From Bacteroidaceae bacterium (GTDB lineage Bacteria > Bacteroidota > Bacteroidia > Bacteroidales > Bacteroidaceae), in assembly GCA_017617635.1 (NCBI GenBank), contig JAFZVW010000013.1, forward strand, positions 47,427 through 111,426: DNA of 64,000 bases, written 5' to 3'. The translations under genes and the position numbers were made by a program. Within the stretch, counting starts at the first letter, position 1. The number at the start of each line of letters is the position of its first letter. Positions 8,839 to 18,251 of this stretch are shown in pieces. The notes below the pieces were generated by a model, which searched no databases, was not told where the DNA came from, and saw only the letters and a program-made list of their open reading frames with translations.

Positions 8839-9647
8839 GGCAATTCTATTTGAAATGTTGTTCCTTGGTTTATTGCACTTTTGAATGTAATTGTGCCGTT
8901 AAGGCCTCGTGTAATCAAGTCATGGGTAATCCTCATTCCCAACCCGGTTCCCTTTCCTATGGGCTTGGTCGTAACCAGTTCGTGGAACAGTTTGCCCTGA
9001 ACCTCCTCACTTATTCCGCACCCGTTGTCACTTATTGTAATCAAGATGCGGTTATCGCTGTATTCAAGTTTGATTTCAAATTCTGGAACAAACGTCTCGC
9101 CCTCTGCTTTCCATCGCTCGTTGACCGCATAAAAGGCATTGTTCGCAAGGTTCAGTATCGAACGGGACAAATCTTGCGGAACAATCATGACTTTAGGCAT
9201 ATTGTCAGGATATGCTTCTTTAATGCTGACATTGAAACTCTTGTCCATAGCCCGCATGGCATGGTATGAAAGCCAGACATATTCGTGTAGGAGGGAAGGA
9301 ATGTCCGTAGGCAGTTTTTCTCCTTCCTTGCCACGACTCAGGAGCAGGATGCCCCTTATTATGCTGATTGCACGTTCTCCGTGTTCCTGGATTTTCATCA
9401 TGTTATCTTTCAGGTCAGCGGCAATATCCTGCAGTTCCTTACAATCCTCAGGGCTGATTTTATCCGTAAGGTCATTTACGATATCCTCGACGTCATCCAC
9501 AAGACGGGATGACATTTTGCTGAAGTTTATGACGAAATTCAATGGGTTCTGAATCTCATGCGCAATGCCTGCACTGAGAAGTCCCAGTGAGGCAAGTTTC
9601 TGTTGCTGTGCAAGTTTCTCTTGCAGTTTCTTTATTTCCTGTTCCAT
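8823..9647 (-). CDS. soluble histidine kinase
   Basis: A 274-residue kinase with no membrane segment. It begins with a short coiled coil (MEQEIKKLQEKLAQQQKLASLG), then the DHp phosphoacceptor box GIAHEIQNPLNF (His ~30), and a HATPase domain with N box (LANNAFYAV), G1 (DNGCGIS), F region (FHELVTTKP) and G2 (GKGTGLGM). I start at 9647; the longer frame to 9719 overlaps the preceding gene and adds unrelated residues. It follows the propeller kinase-like gene by 4 bases. With no sensor domain of its own it probably takes its signal from that protein, whose own DHp lacks the His. Its likely target is the REC domain encoded by the first gene of the operon (inference). Confidence 0.88.
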   Translation of the reverse strand: MEQEIKKLQEKLAQQQKLASLGLLSAGIAHEIQNPLNFVINFSKMSSRLVDDVEDIVNDLTDKISPEDCKELQDIAADLKDNMMKIQEHGERAISIIRGILLLSRGKEGEKLPTDIPSLLHEYVWLSYHAMRAMDKSFNVSIKEAYPDNMPKVMIVPQDLSRSILNLANNAFYAVNERWKAEGETFVPEFEIKLEYSDNRILITISDNGCGISEEVQGKLFHELVTTKPIGKGTGLGMRITHDLITRGLNGTITFKSAINQGTTFQIELPCEQC

Positions 9648-9651
9648 AGTC

Positions 9652-12270
9652 TTATGGAAGTTGTATTGTAAATTCGGTCCATTCGTCTTTAACACTACGT
9701 ACGCTGACCTTACCGCCAAAGTCCTCTATTATCTGACGAGCCAGATATAGTCCCACACCAGGAGCCTCGGCCGTAGGTTTCGTAGTGAAGAACGGGTCAA
9801 AGATTTTGTCGATGGAACTTTCCTCGATACCTATGCCATTATCCCAGATTATTATGGCAGGGGGCTCCGTCCCTGACGGTGGTATTATTGCCAGGCGAAT
9901 AGTCGGTTTTGCCGATTTTTTCTTTTTCAATGCATAAACCGAGTTTGAAAGCATGCTGGAAATAACCTTTTCCAGTTGCTCGGCATTGACGTCTGCAACA
10001 ATGGGATATTCGGGCTTGTTCCATTCAATATTTATGTTAAGGCCATTGATGTCCTCGGCATAGTATTTCTTCAGCATATCTGTTGTCTGCTGGCAGATAG
10101 AAGCAATATCCGTAGGTTCAATCTTACCCTGGCGTTCCTTCAACATTTCCTCCATAGCCTTCAGAATGCGCGTCGTGGACAGGCCATGCTGCTCAATCTT
10201 TTCCAGATTCTGTTGCATCATACTCATGATATCCTCGGCATCATCAATGGCGTCCTGAACATCATCCTCCTTTGCAGCTTTGTCTGTCGCATCGGTTATA
10301 TCGCCTGCCAAATCCTTGAGAAGGCCTAATGTCAAGTGTGAGAAATTGTTTATGTAGTTCATCGGATTCAGGATGCGGTCAATCAGACCTTTGGTCAGCT
10401 TGCCTGCAGTAGCCTCCTTTTCCTTGCGAACAAGTTGGGCATGTGCCTCTTTCAGTTCCTTGGTTCGTGCGTTGACTATTTTCTCCAGTTGTTCGTTCTG
10501 CTGTCGGATGCGGTTCATTCGCCATAGAGACAGTCCGTATACACCCAACATGCCGCATGCCAAATACAACAATAATGAATACCAGCTCCAATACCAGGGT
10601 TCGGGGATTGAGAATTTTATTGTCGTGCTTTCAACAATATCTCCGTTGGCATCCTTCACACGTACTGTCAGTTCGTAGTCACCGACAGCCATGTTGGCCG
10701 AGTTTATCTTCTGGTCATCATCCCAGGTACTCCATGCATCATCGTCATTCAGTCTGTAGGAGTACATCGTTTTACCTACAATATCCAGCTTGTCCGATGC
10801 AATTTCAAATGCCAGATTACCATGGTCAACGCTGAAGTTCCGGATATATGCCTTTGGCCGATATGGAGAGGTCTGGGTTGCAATGTCCAGGTTCATCCTG
10901 TAAAGACCGAATGCACCGCCAATCCAAGCAACGTCATCTTTGATATACATTGCCTGAATACTCAGTTCGTCAAAAGGCGTCAGCCATTTTTTCAGGTTCT
11001 TGGGGATGTTCTTGCAAGTCAGGCCCGAACCGTCATCACGCGTTGTCCATGTGTTGTTTTTCTCGTCCGTATACGAGAACAATACATTGGAGTCAGGGTT
11101 GTCCAGGCTTATATATCTGTATTTGTCCGTGCCAGGTATAAGTGTGATTTTACATACATTCTTTGTCTTGCTGTCTATGATGTCGGAATTGCCGTTTAAA
11201 TCGTTCAGATATACCCCATCCAGTTCTCCACTGATGAATTTGCCGTCCGGCTTCACGTAAATTGACAGTGCATGGCGTTTTGTAATCTGGCGCAGTACAT
11301 CGTTCTTGCATTCGAATATGCCGTCTGCAGTTGCAATCAGCAGAGAACCTTGTTCCGACTTCGTCATCTGCCAGCAAGCCTGCTCAATTCCTTCCATACG
11401 GTGTAAGCGGTTGTCCTTCAATCTGTAAAGTCCCAATAACGTACCTACATAGAGCGTATTGTCATTTTCCAGCAGACATGTAATCTGGCCCTTTAACCCC
11501 TCATCGACACCATAGCGCGAATACACAGGTGAAGCTGAGATGGCAAATATTCCATTGTCTGTTGTTCCCCATATTGTGCCCTTGCCGTCATACGCGATGT
11601 CGGTAATCGAATTGCTGCACAAACCATTGGCTGTCGTCAGTGTGCTGATAATGCTTCCGTCCGGTGCAGTAATCTTGATACCTTCTCCTATTTGCGACGT
11701 GATGGTCAGATGACTGTCCGGAATGGTGAATCTGGTTTTGTTCCTGCTGTTGCTTATCAGTCTTGTGAGTTCAACAATGCTGGATGCAGTTCCATTGCAG
11801 ACAACCTGCTGGTTGTGGAATGTATAGGCCATATCGTCATCTGTAATGAAATGTATCTCGCCATTGCGCTCATACATCAGTTCAATTTCACCAAACCGGA
11901 TTTTGTCCCTTTGGGGAATCTTGTCTCCATACAGGAACTTGACCTCAACACTGTCGGCGGTAGGATGGCAGACTCCCAGTACATTGCAGCCGCCAAACCA
12001 AATGCGACCGTCATGCGATTTGTATAGGCTGGTGATACGACTGATGTCTGGAGTATGTGTCATGCGCCAATTGACACCGTCGTAAATGAGCAGTCCTTCG
12101 AAATTTGCGACGTACACATGACCCAGTGAGTCGCATTCGATGTCGAACGAACGGTTGTGGCCGCCATATTCGCTGGCCTTGAAATTATGATAAAAGGCAA
12201 CGCCGTAGTTCTGGGCGCTGACCACTGCTGAAAACAGCAGAATGCTAATCAATAGTCTTATACGGGACAT
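9652..12270 (-). CDS. two-component propeller sensor protein, His-less kinase
   Basis: An 872-residue hybrid-two-component-like sensor: signal peptide (LLISILLFSAVVSAQ), beta-propeller built of Reg_prop repeats through ~residue 460 (for example DGRIWFGG, GKGTIWGTTDNGIF), a Y_Y_Y-type Ig-like domain (~480-560), one membrane helix near 565-585 (WYSLLLYLACGMLGVYGL), coiled coil, then DHp and HATPase. In the DHp the expected AHExxNP reads IDRILNP: Asp (residue 631, codon 10378-10380) replaces the phosphoacceptor His. The ATP-site motifs SNSVYAL, WDNGIGI, FDPFFTTKP and GVGLYLAR remain. There is no receiver or AraC domain. The start at 12270 overlaps the upstream gene by 26 bases. It is probably a pseudokinase sensor that works with the next gene's intact kinase. 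Confidence 0.88.
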   Translation of the reverse strand: MSRIRLLISILLFSAVVSAQNYGVAFYHNFKASEYGGHNRSFDIECDSLGHVYVANFEGLLIYDGVNWRMTHTPDISRITSLYKSHDGRIWFGGCNVLGVCHPTADSVEVKFLYGDKIPQRDKIRFGEIELMYERNGEIHFITDDDMAYTFHNQQVVCNGTASSIVELTRLISNSRNKTRFTIPDSHLTITSQIGEGIKITAPDGSIISTLTTANGLCSNSITDIAYDGKGTIWGTTDNGIFAISASPVYSRYGVDEGLKGQITCLLENDNTLYVGTLLGLYRLKDNRLHRMEGIEQACWQMTKSEQGSLLIATADGIFECKNDVLRQITKRHALSIYVKPDGKFISGELDGVYLNDLNGNSDIIDSKTKNVCKITLIPGTDKYRYISLDNPDSNVLFSYTDEKNNTWTTRDDGSGLTCKNIPKNLKKWLTPFDELSIQAMYIKDDVAWIGGAFGLYRMNLDIATQTSPYRPKAYIRNFSVDHGNLAFEIASDKLDIVGKTMYSYRLNDDDAWSTWDDDQKINSANMAVGDYELTVRVKDANGDIVESTTIKFSIPEPWYWSWYSLLLYLACGMLGVYGLSLWRMNRIRQQNEQLEKIVNARTKELKEAHAQLVRKEKEATAGKLTKGLIDRILNPMNYINNFSHLTLGLLKDLAGDITDATDKAAKEDDVQDAIDDAEDIMSMMQQNLEKIEQHGLSTTRILKAMEEMLKERQGKIEPTDIASICQQTTDMLKKYYAEDINGLNINIEWNKPEYPIVADVNAEQLEKVISSMLSNSVYALKKKKSAKPTIRLAIIPPSGTEPPAIIIWDNGIGIEESSIDKIFDPFFTTKPTAEAPGVGLYLARQIIEDFGGKVSVRSVKDEWTEFTIQLP

Positions 12271-13918
12271 TATGACCTATATAGTAGTTCCACTGGTTGG
12301 GCGTAAGGTTTATACCCTTCCTGACCAGATTATTCTTTATTAATGCAGCCATCTCGTCTGTTGACGTGTTCAGGCTTACGATGTTTCCGTTACTTAATCC
12401 GACATATATGCGGTTTCCTTCAGCCTTTGTCACACTCAAAGGCCAGCCTTCGTACTTTATGTTGACAGGAATAACCCATTCCCTCTCCAATTGATTTGTG
12501 TTTTTTCTTGGAACAACCGTCTTCATGGTCGTTTCCTCCATAAACGAGTATCCGTTGTCCATGTGGAAATTGGGCAGGTTGGATATCTGTATGCTATGGT
12601 CGTAAGAGCAGCTGATGAGTATCATGCCGGACATTGCGAGGGATGTGATGGTACCTTTGTGTCCGGTGACATTGGTTATCATGCGGCCGTATTTGTTGTA
12701 GATGTCGATGGCTCCGTCGCGACGACCCAATATGGTGCATCCTGTGTTTGGATCGTATAGCGATGCAGTAACTTCGGTAGCACTGTTTCCCAGGTATGTT
12801 ATTTTCTTGGTATCATTTTGGGCCAGGAGCTTGCCTTCCATGCTTCTGTGCTCTTCCAGACCTGAATTGTAGAAAATACAGATTCTGTCACCCACCATGT
12901 GCGCAGAGCTAATCTGGTCTTTTGTGTTGAATGTGCAGGTGACACTGCAATTCGCGGTGTTGTATGTACAGATGCTTTGCCGGGCAACAAGCAACAGGTC
13001 GGTACCATGTTGAAGAATCTTTTGGTAATTTCCGGCAGGAACCTGAACGACCTTGGACTTGCCGCTTGTATCAAGGATAATCATCTGTCCTTTGTGGGAA
13101 ATGGCATATATATGTTCACCGACAACGGCAATGCCGCGAAAATCGTAGGTTTTGTTTTGGAACAGGTTTTTCTGTGTATCACCCCAATACACAATCTCCC
13201 CATAACCCGATGCGGCCAGACAGCCATCACGATACGGGACAATGGCATTTACACAGGAATTAGTCGGCATAGGCGCGCTGTGTGTCGAATTACTGTTCAT
13301 TGCCAGTGCCAGGTATGTCTGCGTGAAATAAGTGTTCCCTTCGTATTTCTTCTGGAAATACCAGCTCCAGTATGCCAGCAGAGAGGCAATGTCACTGCCT
13401 TGGACATCAGCTTGGCTGATGGACGAAGCCCCCAGCGTATTACCAAGTCTGCGATACGTGAGTGTGTCGCTTAAGCTGCGGGCATGCTCAGCCTCGTCAC
13501 GCTGCATGATGGCAATTTGTTCCTGCTTCTCAGCAATCAGTTTCTGTTCACGCGCTTCTTCAGCAGCTTCCCTTGCCAGAGCCTCGGCTTTCTTGGCCTG
13601 CATCTCAGCCTTACGGGCAACTTGAGACTCCTGTTCCGCACGTGCAGCATTCTGTAATGCCAGAATACTTTGCTGCTCAGCTCTCTCGCGCTGTTTGTCC
13701 GATATCTCTTTCTGCTGATATGCAATGTTTTCCATCTGCAGGCTGACACGCTTGGTAACAACAGCGTCACGCTGCTTGGCCAGAAGCGAATCCAGACTAT
13801 TCTGCATCTCCTGCAACTGTACCTGGGCAGTATGACTTCCTAAACTATAGGAAACAAGTGCGGTTGCCATAACTGCAACTGCCATGACAGCCACAATATA
13901 TATAAGGTGTTTGCGCAT
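12245..13918 (-). CDS. membrane-anchored coiled-coil / WD40-like propeller protein
   Basis: A 557-residue protein with one N-terminal membrane helix (IYIVAVMAVAVMATALVSY), then a long Gln/Glu/Ala-rich coiled coil (~residues 30-145, with repeated KAEAxA and EEAREQ patterns), and a C-terminal propeller of WD40-like blades (for example GHKGTITSLAMSGMILISCSYDHSIQI). This is the layout of Bacteroidota WD-repeat proteins found beside signalling enzymes. It sits 3 bases after the REC-PP2C gene and overlaps the sensor gene downstream, so it belongs in the same pathway. It has no catalytic motif; a scaffold or sensor role is inference. Confidence 0.8.
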   Translation of the reverse strand: MRKHLIYIVAVMAVAVMATALVSYSLGSHTAQVQLQEMQNSLDSLLAKQRDAVVTKRVSLQMENIAYQQKEISDKQRERAEQQSILALQNAARAEQESQVARKAEMQAKKAEALAREAAEEAREQKLIAEKQEQIAIMQRDEAEHARSLSDTLTYRRLGNTLGASSISQADVQGSDIASLLAYWSWYFQKKYEGNTYFTQTYLALAMNSNSTHSAPMPTNSCVNAIVPYRDGCLAASGYGEIVYWGDTQKNLFQNKTYDFRGIAVVGEHIYAISHKGQMIILDTSGKSKVVQVPAGNYQKILQHGTDLLLVARQSICTYNTANCSVTCTFNTKDQISSAHMVGDRICIFYNSGLEEHRSMEGKLLAQNDTKKITYLGNSATEVTASLYDPNTGCTILGRRDGAIDIYNKYGRMITNVTGHKGTITSLAMSGMILISCSYDHSIQISNLPNFHMDNGYSFMEETTMKTVVPRKNTNQLEREWVIPVNIKYEGWPLSVTKAEGNRIYVGLSNGNIVSLNTSTDEMAALIKNNLVRKGINLTPNQWNYYIGHNVPYKTID

Positions 13919-13921
13919 AAA

Positions 13922-15100
13922 TTACATACGTCTTATGGACAATTGCGTTATGTCATCGCTTTGTGGCGCATTCCTGACAAAATCGTGAATGTCGTCTGTT
14001 ACGTTATGGATGATTTCTTCAGGAGTGGACTTGGAAACTCTGGAAAGCAGACTTGTCAGCCTTTCCTCTCCATACTGTTCTTTGTTGGCGTTTTCAGCCT
14101 CTGTAACACCATCGGTGAAAAGGTATATGGTATCTCCCTTCTGCAAAGTAATATGTCCAGAGTGGAACTCCAGGCCTTCAAAGGCACCTAAAACCATATT
14201 GCCTGCAGTGGGGATTTCCTCAATCTGACCGTTATTGCGAACTATATACGGAGGGTTATGTCCGGCATTCGTGTAGTCAATCTCACCTGTTTCCAGGTTC
14301 AGAATGCCATAAAATACAGTGACGAACATCGAGTTTACGCTCTCGTCAGCCAGCATGTCGTTCACGGCAGACATACATTCGCTACTGGTTATGCCACGCA
14401 TTCCCGTTGCCTTTATCAGGGTGCGGCTCACCGCCATGAATATGGCAGCCGGAACACCTTTGCCGCTGACATCAGCCATCACAAAACCCATATGTGTCGG
14501 ATCAATGGCAAAGAAATCATAGAAATCCCCGCCTACGTCCTTCGCCGCCTCCATGCTGGCAGCCAACAGGTAACCGGATGCACAATCAGGTTGCAGCTTA
14601 TAGCCCGTAAGGTCAAAGTTATGCGGAAGAATGGCCTGTTGTATTTCGCGTGCGACAGACAAATCCGAATGTATGTCTTTCAGTTCCTTGCGGTCTTTTT
14701 GTGCCGAGTGTACAAATTCCAGCTGTTCCACAGCCTTCTCGATTGTACGCTCCAGATCCTCCAGGTCAATTGGCTTTGTGGCAAAATCAAATGCACCGTT
14801 GTTCATCGCCTGCCTTATATTGTCCATGTCTCCATAGGCACTGACCATAATCACGCGAATAGCAGGGTTGCGCATCTCGTTGATACGTGCCAGCAAGGTC
14901 AGACCATCCATCTCGGGCATGTTGATATCACTAAGGATAATTTCAATGTCAGGATGCTGCAGCATTGTCTGCAGCGCTTCCAGTCCATTGTGGGCGAAGT
15001 AGAACTCGTACTCTCCCTTGCGTATTTTCCTGCGGAAATATTGTGTCAGAAGCAGCTCCAGGTCTACCTCATCATCCACACTTAAAATTTTTACTGCCAT
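13922..15100 (-). CDS. response regulator with RsbU/SpoIIE-type PP2C phosphatase output
   Basis: A 392-residue two-domain protein. The receiver domain (~1-125) has the acidic pair DD at 9-10, the phosphoacceptor Asp 58 in ILSDINMPEMDG and the conserved Lys in ATKPID. A coiled linker (ERTIEKAVEQLEF ... ELKDIHSDLSVAREIQQAILP) leads to a SpoIIE/RsbU-type PP2C domain with DVGGDFYDFF, MADVSGKGVPAAIFM, YTNAGHNPPYIV and TDGVTEAEN, the metal-binding signatures. It would dephosphorylate a serine/threonine phosphoprotein under control of REC phosphorylation. No STAS antagonist or anti-sigma gene is nearby, so the substrate is open. It is the first gene of the operon running to 6454. Confidence 0.92.
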   Translation of the reverse strand: MAVKILSVDDEVDLELLLTQYFRRKIRKGEYEFYFAHNGLEALQTMLQHPDIEIILSDINMPEMDGLTLLARINEMRNPAIRVIMVSAYGDMDNIRQAMNNGAFDFATKPIDLEDLERTIEKAVEQLEFVHSAQKDRKELKDIHSDLSVAREIQQAILPHNFDLTGYKLQPDCASGYLLAASMEAAKDVGGDFYDFFAIDPTHMGFVMADVSGKGVPAAIFMAVSRTLIKATGMRGITSSECMSAVNDMLADESVNSMFVTVFYGILNLETGEIDYTNAGHNPPYIVRNNGQIEEIPTAGNMVLGAFEGLEFHSGHITLQKGDTIYLFTDGVTEAENANKEQYGEERLTSLLSRVSKSTPEEIIHNVTDDIHDFVRNAPQSDDITQLSIRRM

Positions 15101-15148
15101 AGCGTAGGGTAGGGTGCTTGCTACACCCCGTTTGATTGTATTTGGCAG

Positions 15149-15156
15149 TAAAGATA
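15149..15156 (-). promoter_or_regulatory. near-consensus -7 element for the signalling operon
   Basis: The minus strand reads TATCTTTA, one base off TAnnTTTG, about 50 bases before the REC-PP2C start at 15100, in an otherwise A/T-rich gap. Weak support. Confidence 0.3.
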
Positions 15157-15190
15157 AAAAAAAATAATTAAACGCCCATTCAATTAGCGA

Positions 15191-15607
15191 CTAAATGTCG
15201 TCAAAGTCAAAATCAAGTAGTAAATCAGGCACATCTTCCTTGAATTCATCCAAGCTCCGTCTGTCCTTTTTGGTAGGCCTTCCAAGTCCTTTGGCACGAT
15301 TTACAAATCCCGAAATACGATTCATTTCCAACAATTCGTATTGTTCCGGAGAAGTGATGTTCTCCATCATTTCCGGGACCAGTTTTGCTCCGACACGATT
15401 CTCGATAGGCTGTTTTACACGGAAACAGAATGTAACAGGAGGCTTACGGACGGAAACAACATCCCCCTCGCGCACCATACGTGAAGGCTTGACCTGCGTA
15501 CCACCGACACACACCTGCCCCTTCTTGCAGGCAGATGCAGCAATCGTACGTGTCTTGAATACACGTACAGCCCATAGCCATTTGTCGATTCTTGCCTCGT
15601 TTCCCAT
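15191..15607 (-). CDS. S4-domain RNA-binding protein (Hsp15-like)
   Basis: A 138-residue RNA-binding protein. The S4 fold covers the first ~65 residues (EARIDKWLWAVRVFKTRTIA ... VCVGGTQVKPSRMVREGDVVSV), matching heat-shock protein 15 / ribosome-associated S4 proteins that bind free 50S subunits carrying nascent chains. The basic tail includes GLGRPTKKDRR. The start at 15607 (MGNEARIDKWLW) is preferred over a frame from 15643 that overlaps pth. It follows pth by 14 bases in the rplY-pth-S4 transcription unit. Confidence 0.85.
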   Translation of the reverse strand: MGNEARIDKWLWAVRVFKTRTIAASACKKGQVCVGGTQVKPSRMVREGDVVSVRKPPVTFCFRVKQPIENRVGAKLVPEMMENITSPEQYELLEMNRISGFVNRAKGLGRPTKKDRRSLDEFKEDVPDLLLDFDFDDI

Positions 15608-15621
15608 TATATAATAAACAA

Positions 15622-16188
15622 TCACTTGTTGTTGTAATGGCACATGGCAAAGTCAATTCCGCTCAGGGCAAAAGCCTTAATTGCGTCAATTGCCACCAAT
15701 GCGCGTTCGTCGCACAGCTTGTCCTCTTCTTCGGGGAAGGTACTCAGTACGAAGTCCACCTGGCAGCCTCTGGGGTAGTCATTGCCTATTCCGAATTTCA
15801 ACCTGCTGTATTTCTCCGTACCAAGCATCTGCGCAATATGCTTCAGGCCATTATGCCCGGCCGAACTTCCACCTGGTTTCAAACGGATGGCACCGACAGG
15901 AAGTGACAGGTCGTCAACGACAACCAATAGGTTTTCCAGCGGAATCTTCTCCTCCTGTAGCCAGTAGCGTACGGCATTTCCAGACAGATTCATGAATGTC
16001 GTAGGCTTGAGCAGTGTAAGTTCAGCATTCTTCACGCGACAGTGGGCCACAAATCCGTATCTGCGGTCTTCAAAAGAAATGTTGGATGCCTTTGCGAAGG
16101 CATCCAACACTCTGAATCCTATGTTGTGTCGGGTACCTTGGTATTCGCTGCCAGGGTTGCCCAATCCAACAATCAAGAATTTTGCCAT
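15622..16188 (-). CDS. pth: peptidyl-tRNA hydrolase
   Basis: Pth releases tRNA from peptidyl-tRNAs that drop off the ribosome. The 188-residue protein has all the signatures: [22 protein letters not shown] (Asn and catalytic His), [45 protein letters not shown] and [10 protein letters not shown]. Length is normal. It begins two bases after the end of rplY, a pairing common in many bacteria that suggests coupled translation. Confidence 0.97.
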   Translation of the reverse strand: MAKFLIVGLGNPGSEYQGTRHNIGFRVLDAFAKASNISFEDRRYGFVAHCRVKNAELTLLKPTTFMNLSGNAVRYWLQEEKIPLENLLVVVDDLSLPVGAIRLKPGGSSAGHNGLKHIAQMLGTEKYSRLKFGIGNDYPRGCQVDFVLSTFPEEEDKLCDERALVAIDAIKAFALSGIDFAMCHYNNK

Positions 16189-16190
16189 TT

Positions 16191-16784
16191 TTATTCGTTA
16201 GCCTTGGCAGCAGCACTCATGGCGCTACGTGTCATCTTAACCTGGCATACAACAACGCTGGCAGGTGTAACCAACTCCAGGCCTTCGAAGCTCAGGTCAG
16301 CAACCTTGATTGTCTTTCCGAGACCCAGGTTTGTAACATCGATTTCCAGACGCTCAGGAATCTGAGTGTATATGGCACGAACCTTCAGACTGCGGACACT
16401 TGCAGCCAGCTTACCACCGGCACGTACACCCTCTGCCAGACCGTTGAGCTTGATAGGCACGGCAATAACGATAGGCTTCTTGTCTGTGATTTCATAGAAA
16501 TCAATGTGCAGCAGCTTGTCAGTTACAGGATGGAACTGAAGCTCCTTGACGATAGCCTTGTGCTCCTTGCCGTCAATGGTCAGGTTTACGCTGTGAATGT
16601 CAGGAGTGTAGATCAGGTTGCGAACCTCAGCAGCTGAAACAGTGAAGTTCTCAGCAACAGGAAGACCGTTCTCCCTCTTCTCGCCATACAGGTTACATGG
16701 AATCAGATCACTCTTGCGAAGGTCGCGTGCAGCCTTCTTTCCGGTAGCGGTACGTGCAGTACCTTTTACATCAATACTTTTCAT
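16191..16784 (-). CDS. rplY: large ribosomal subunit protein bL25 (Ctc type)
   Basis: bL25 binds 5S rRNA; this 197-residue form is the two-domain Ctc type. The N-terminal RNA-binding domain shows [26 protein letters not shown] and [24 protein letters not shown]; the C-terminal beta domain includes [19 protein letters not shown]. It heads the leftward rplY-pth-S4 unit. A TACCTTTG element lies ~80 bases upstream (16863-16870). Confidence 0.96.
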   Translation of the reverse strand: MKSIDVKGTARTATGKKAARDLRKSDLIPCNLYGEKRENGLPVAENFTVSAAEVRNLIYTPDIHSVNLTIDGKEHKAIVKELQFHPVTDKLLHIDFYEITDKKPIVIAVPIKLNGLAEGVRAGGKLAASVRSLKVRAIYTQIPERLEIDVTNLGLGKTIKVADLSFEGLELVTPASVVVCQVKMTRSAMSAAAKANE

Positions 16785-16862
16785 GTTTTTTGTTTTTGTG
16801 TTACTCTGAATTAAGTTGTAATTTGCTTAATTTGCCATCACACGGGCTTTAATAAGCGGGTG

Positions 16863-16870
16863 CAAAGGTA
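16863..16870 (-). promoter_or_regulatory. -7 element TACCTTTG for rplY-pth
   Basis: The minus strand reads TACCTTTG, a perfect TAnnTTTG match, in the 221-base divergent gap between rplY and nusB. It predicts a leader of roughly 70 bases for rplY. Confidence 0.6.
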
Positions 16871-16977
16871 AGAAAATATTTCATATTATATGTTCTGGGA
16901 ACAACATTTTTATGGAGAAAGGTGTAAAAAGCCCCAATTTCGGGCCCACATATAGTATAATGTGACAGAAATTTAGA

Positions 16978-16985
16978 TACCTTTG
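16978..16985 (+). promoter_or_regulatory. -7 element TACCTTTG for nusB operon
   Basis: The plus strand reads TACCTTTG 20 bases before the nusB ATG at 17006, a perfect TAnnTTTG match. It drives the divergent nusB-yajC-ybbR-coaE unit. Confidence 0.6.
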
Positions 16986-17005
16986 TGTGCAAAAAAACAG
17001 TTTTT

Positions 17006-17941
17006 ATGATAAACCGTGAACTCATAAGGCTCAAAACTATCCAGGTAGTCTATTCTACCGAGGTAAATTCAGACCGGCGTCCCGAGGAAGTCGAAGAAGA
17101 ATTGGTGCGCAGTCTTGGTACAGCCTATGACCTGTATAATACCATGCTCTCGCTCATGGTAGCAATCTCCCGTCTGGCATTACGCTCATTCGATGCCCAG
17201 TGCGTCCGTGCACAGCGTCTTGGCGAAGCACAGCCTAACCGCAAGTTCGTCGACAATCGCTTTATGCTCCAGTTGGAAGGTAACCGCCAGTTGAAGGAAA
17301 ATGCCGACATTCAGCGAATCGACTGGTCCAACGAAGAGGAGTTTGTCCGTACCTTGCTGAATCAGGTCATGGAGAGTGACTTCTATAGCGACTATATGGA
17401 CAATCCGCAGAGTTCATATCAGGAAGACCGTGATTTGTGGAAGCACATTTACCGCAATGTCATCTCAGACAACGAGAATCTGGACAATTTCCTGGAGGAC
17501 GTCAACCTGTACTGGAATGACGACCGCTTTGTGATAGACACATTTGTCATAAAGACAATCAACAAATTCCAGGAGGATACCAATGACTTCCAGCCGTTGC
17601 TGCCGGAGTTCCGCAGTCCCGAGGATCTGGAATTTGCACGCCGTCTTGTTTCGCAGAGCGTCCGTGCAGCAAACTATTACAAGAACCTGATAGGTTCCCA
17701 CACCCACAATTGGGACATGGAGCGCATTCCCCTGATGGACCGCGTAATCCTGCAGGTAGGCTTGGCAGAAATAACGTCCTTCCCGACAATACCCATTCAG
17801 GTATCCATCAACGAATATGTCGAGATCGCTAAATACTATTCGACGCCCAACAGCCCAAGGTACATCAATGCGACACTGGACAATATCTCCAAGAAGCTGA
17901 TGGCAGATCACAAATTGATTAAGCAACAACCCAAGAAATAA
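17006..17941 (+). CDS. nusB: transcription antitermination factor NusB (long Bacteroidota form)
   Basis: NusB pairs with NusE (S10) in antitermination at rRNA operons. At 311 residues this is the long Bacteroidota version: a divergent N-terminal half (from MINRELIRLKTIQVVYS) and a C-terminal half with the family core (MERIPLMDRVILQVGLAEITSFPTIPIQVSINEYVEIAK). The ATG at 17006 is preferred to a start at 16985, which lies over the promoter element. yajC follows after 4 bases. The family is secure; functional detail is taken from other bacteria. Confidence 0.93.
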   Translation: MINRELIRLKTIQVVYSTEVNSDRRPEEVEEELVRSLGTAYDLYNTMLSLMVAISRLALRSFDAQCVRAQRLGEAQPNRKFVDNRFMLQLEGNRQLKENADIQRIDWSNEEEFVRTLLNQVMESDFYSDYMDNPQSSYQEDRDLWKHIYRNVISDNENLDNFLEDVNLYWNDDRFVIDTFVIKTINKFQEDTNDFQPLLPEFRSPEDLEFARRLVSQSVRAANYYKNLIGSHTHNWDMERIPLMDRVILQVGLAEITSFPTIPIQVSINEYVEIAKYYSTPNSPRYINATLDNISKKLMADHKLIKQQPKK

Positions 17942-17945
17942 CATA

Positions 17946-18251
17946 ATGATACAGTTTATGCAAGCAACAGGAGGAAGCAACTCCAGTTTCCTCATTATGA
18001 TGGTAATTATTTTTGCCATCATGTGGTTATTTATGATTCGTCCCCAGCAGAAGAAGCAGAAGGAGATTCAGAAATTCCGTAATTCAATTGCAATCGGCAG
18101 TCAGGTTGTAACAGCAGGAGGCATATACGGAACAGTCGTCGCAATCGACGAGGCCAATAATATACTGACATTGGAAATTGCCAAGAACGTTCACGTCCGT
18201 ATAGACCGTAACAGCGTATTCCAAAGTGCCCAGCCACAGGAAAATAAGTAA
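17946..18251 (+). CDS. yajC: preprotein translocase subunit YajC
   Basis: Small inner-membrane accessory subunit of the SecDF-YajC complex. The 101-residue protein has one membrane helix (FLIMMVIIFAIMWLFMI) followed by the conserved RPQQKKQKE and the domain SIAIGSQVVTAGGIYGTVVAI. Length is typical. Its 3' end overlaps the GTG-started YbbR gene by 26 bases. Confidence 0.95.
   Translation: MIQFMQATGGSNSSFLIMMVIIFAIMWLFMIRPQQKKQKEIQKFRNSIAIGSQVVTAGGIYGTVVAIDEANNILTLEIAKNVHVRIDRNSVFQSAQPQENK

Noticed and set aside
14258-15085. Plus-strand open frame of 275 codons
   Set aside because: Antisense to the REC-PP2C gene, which has all expected motifs.
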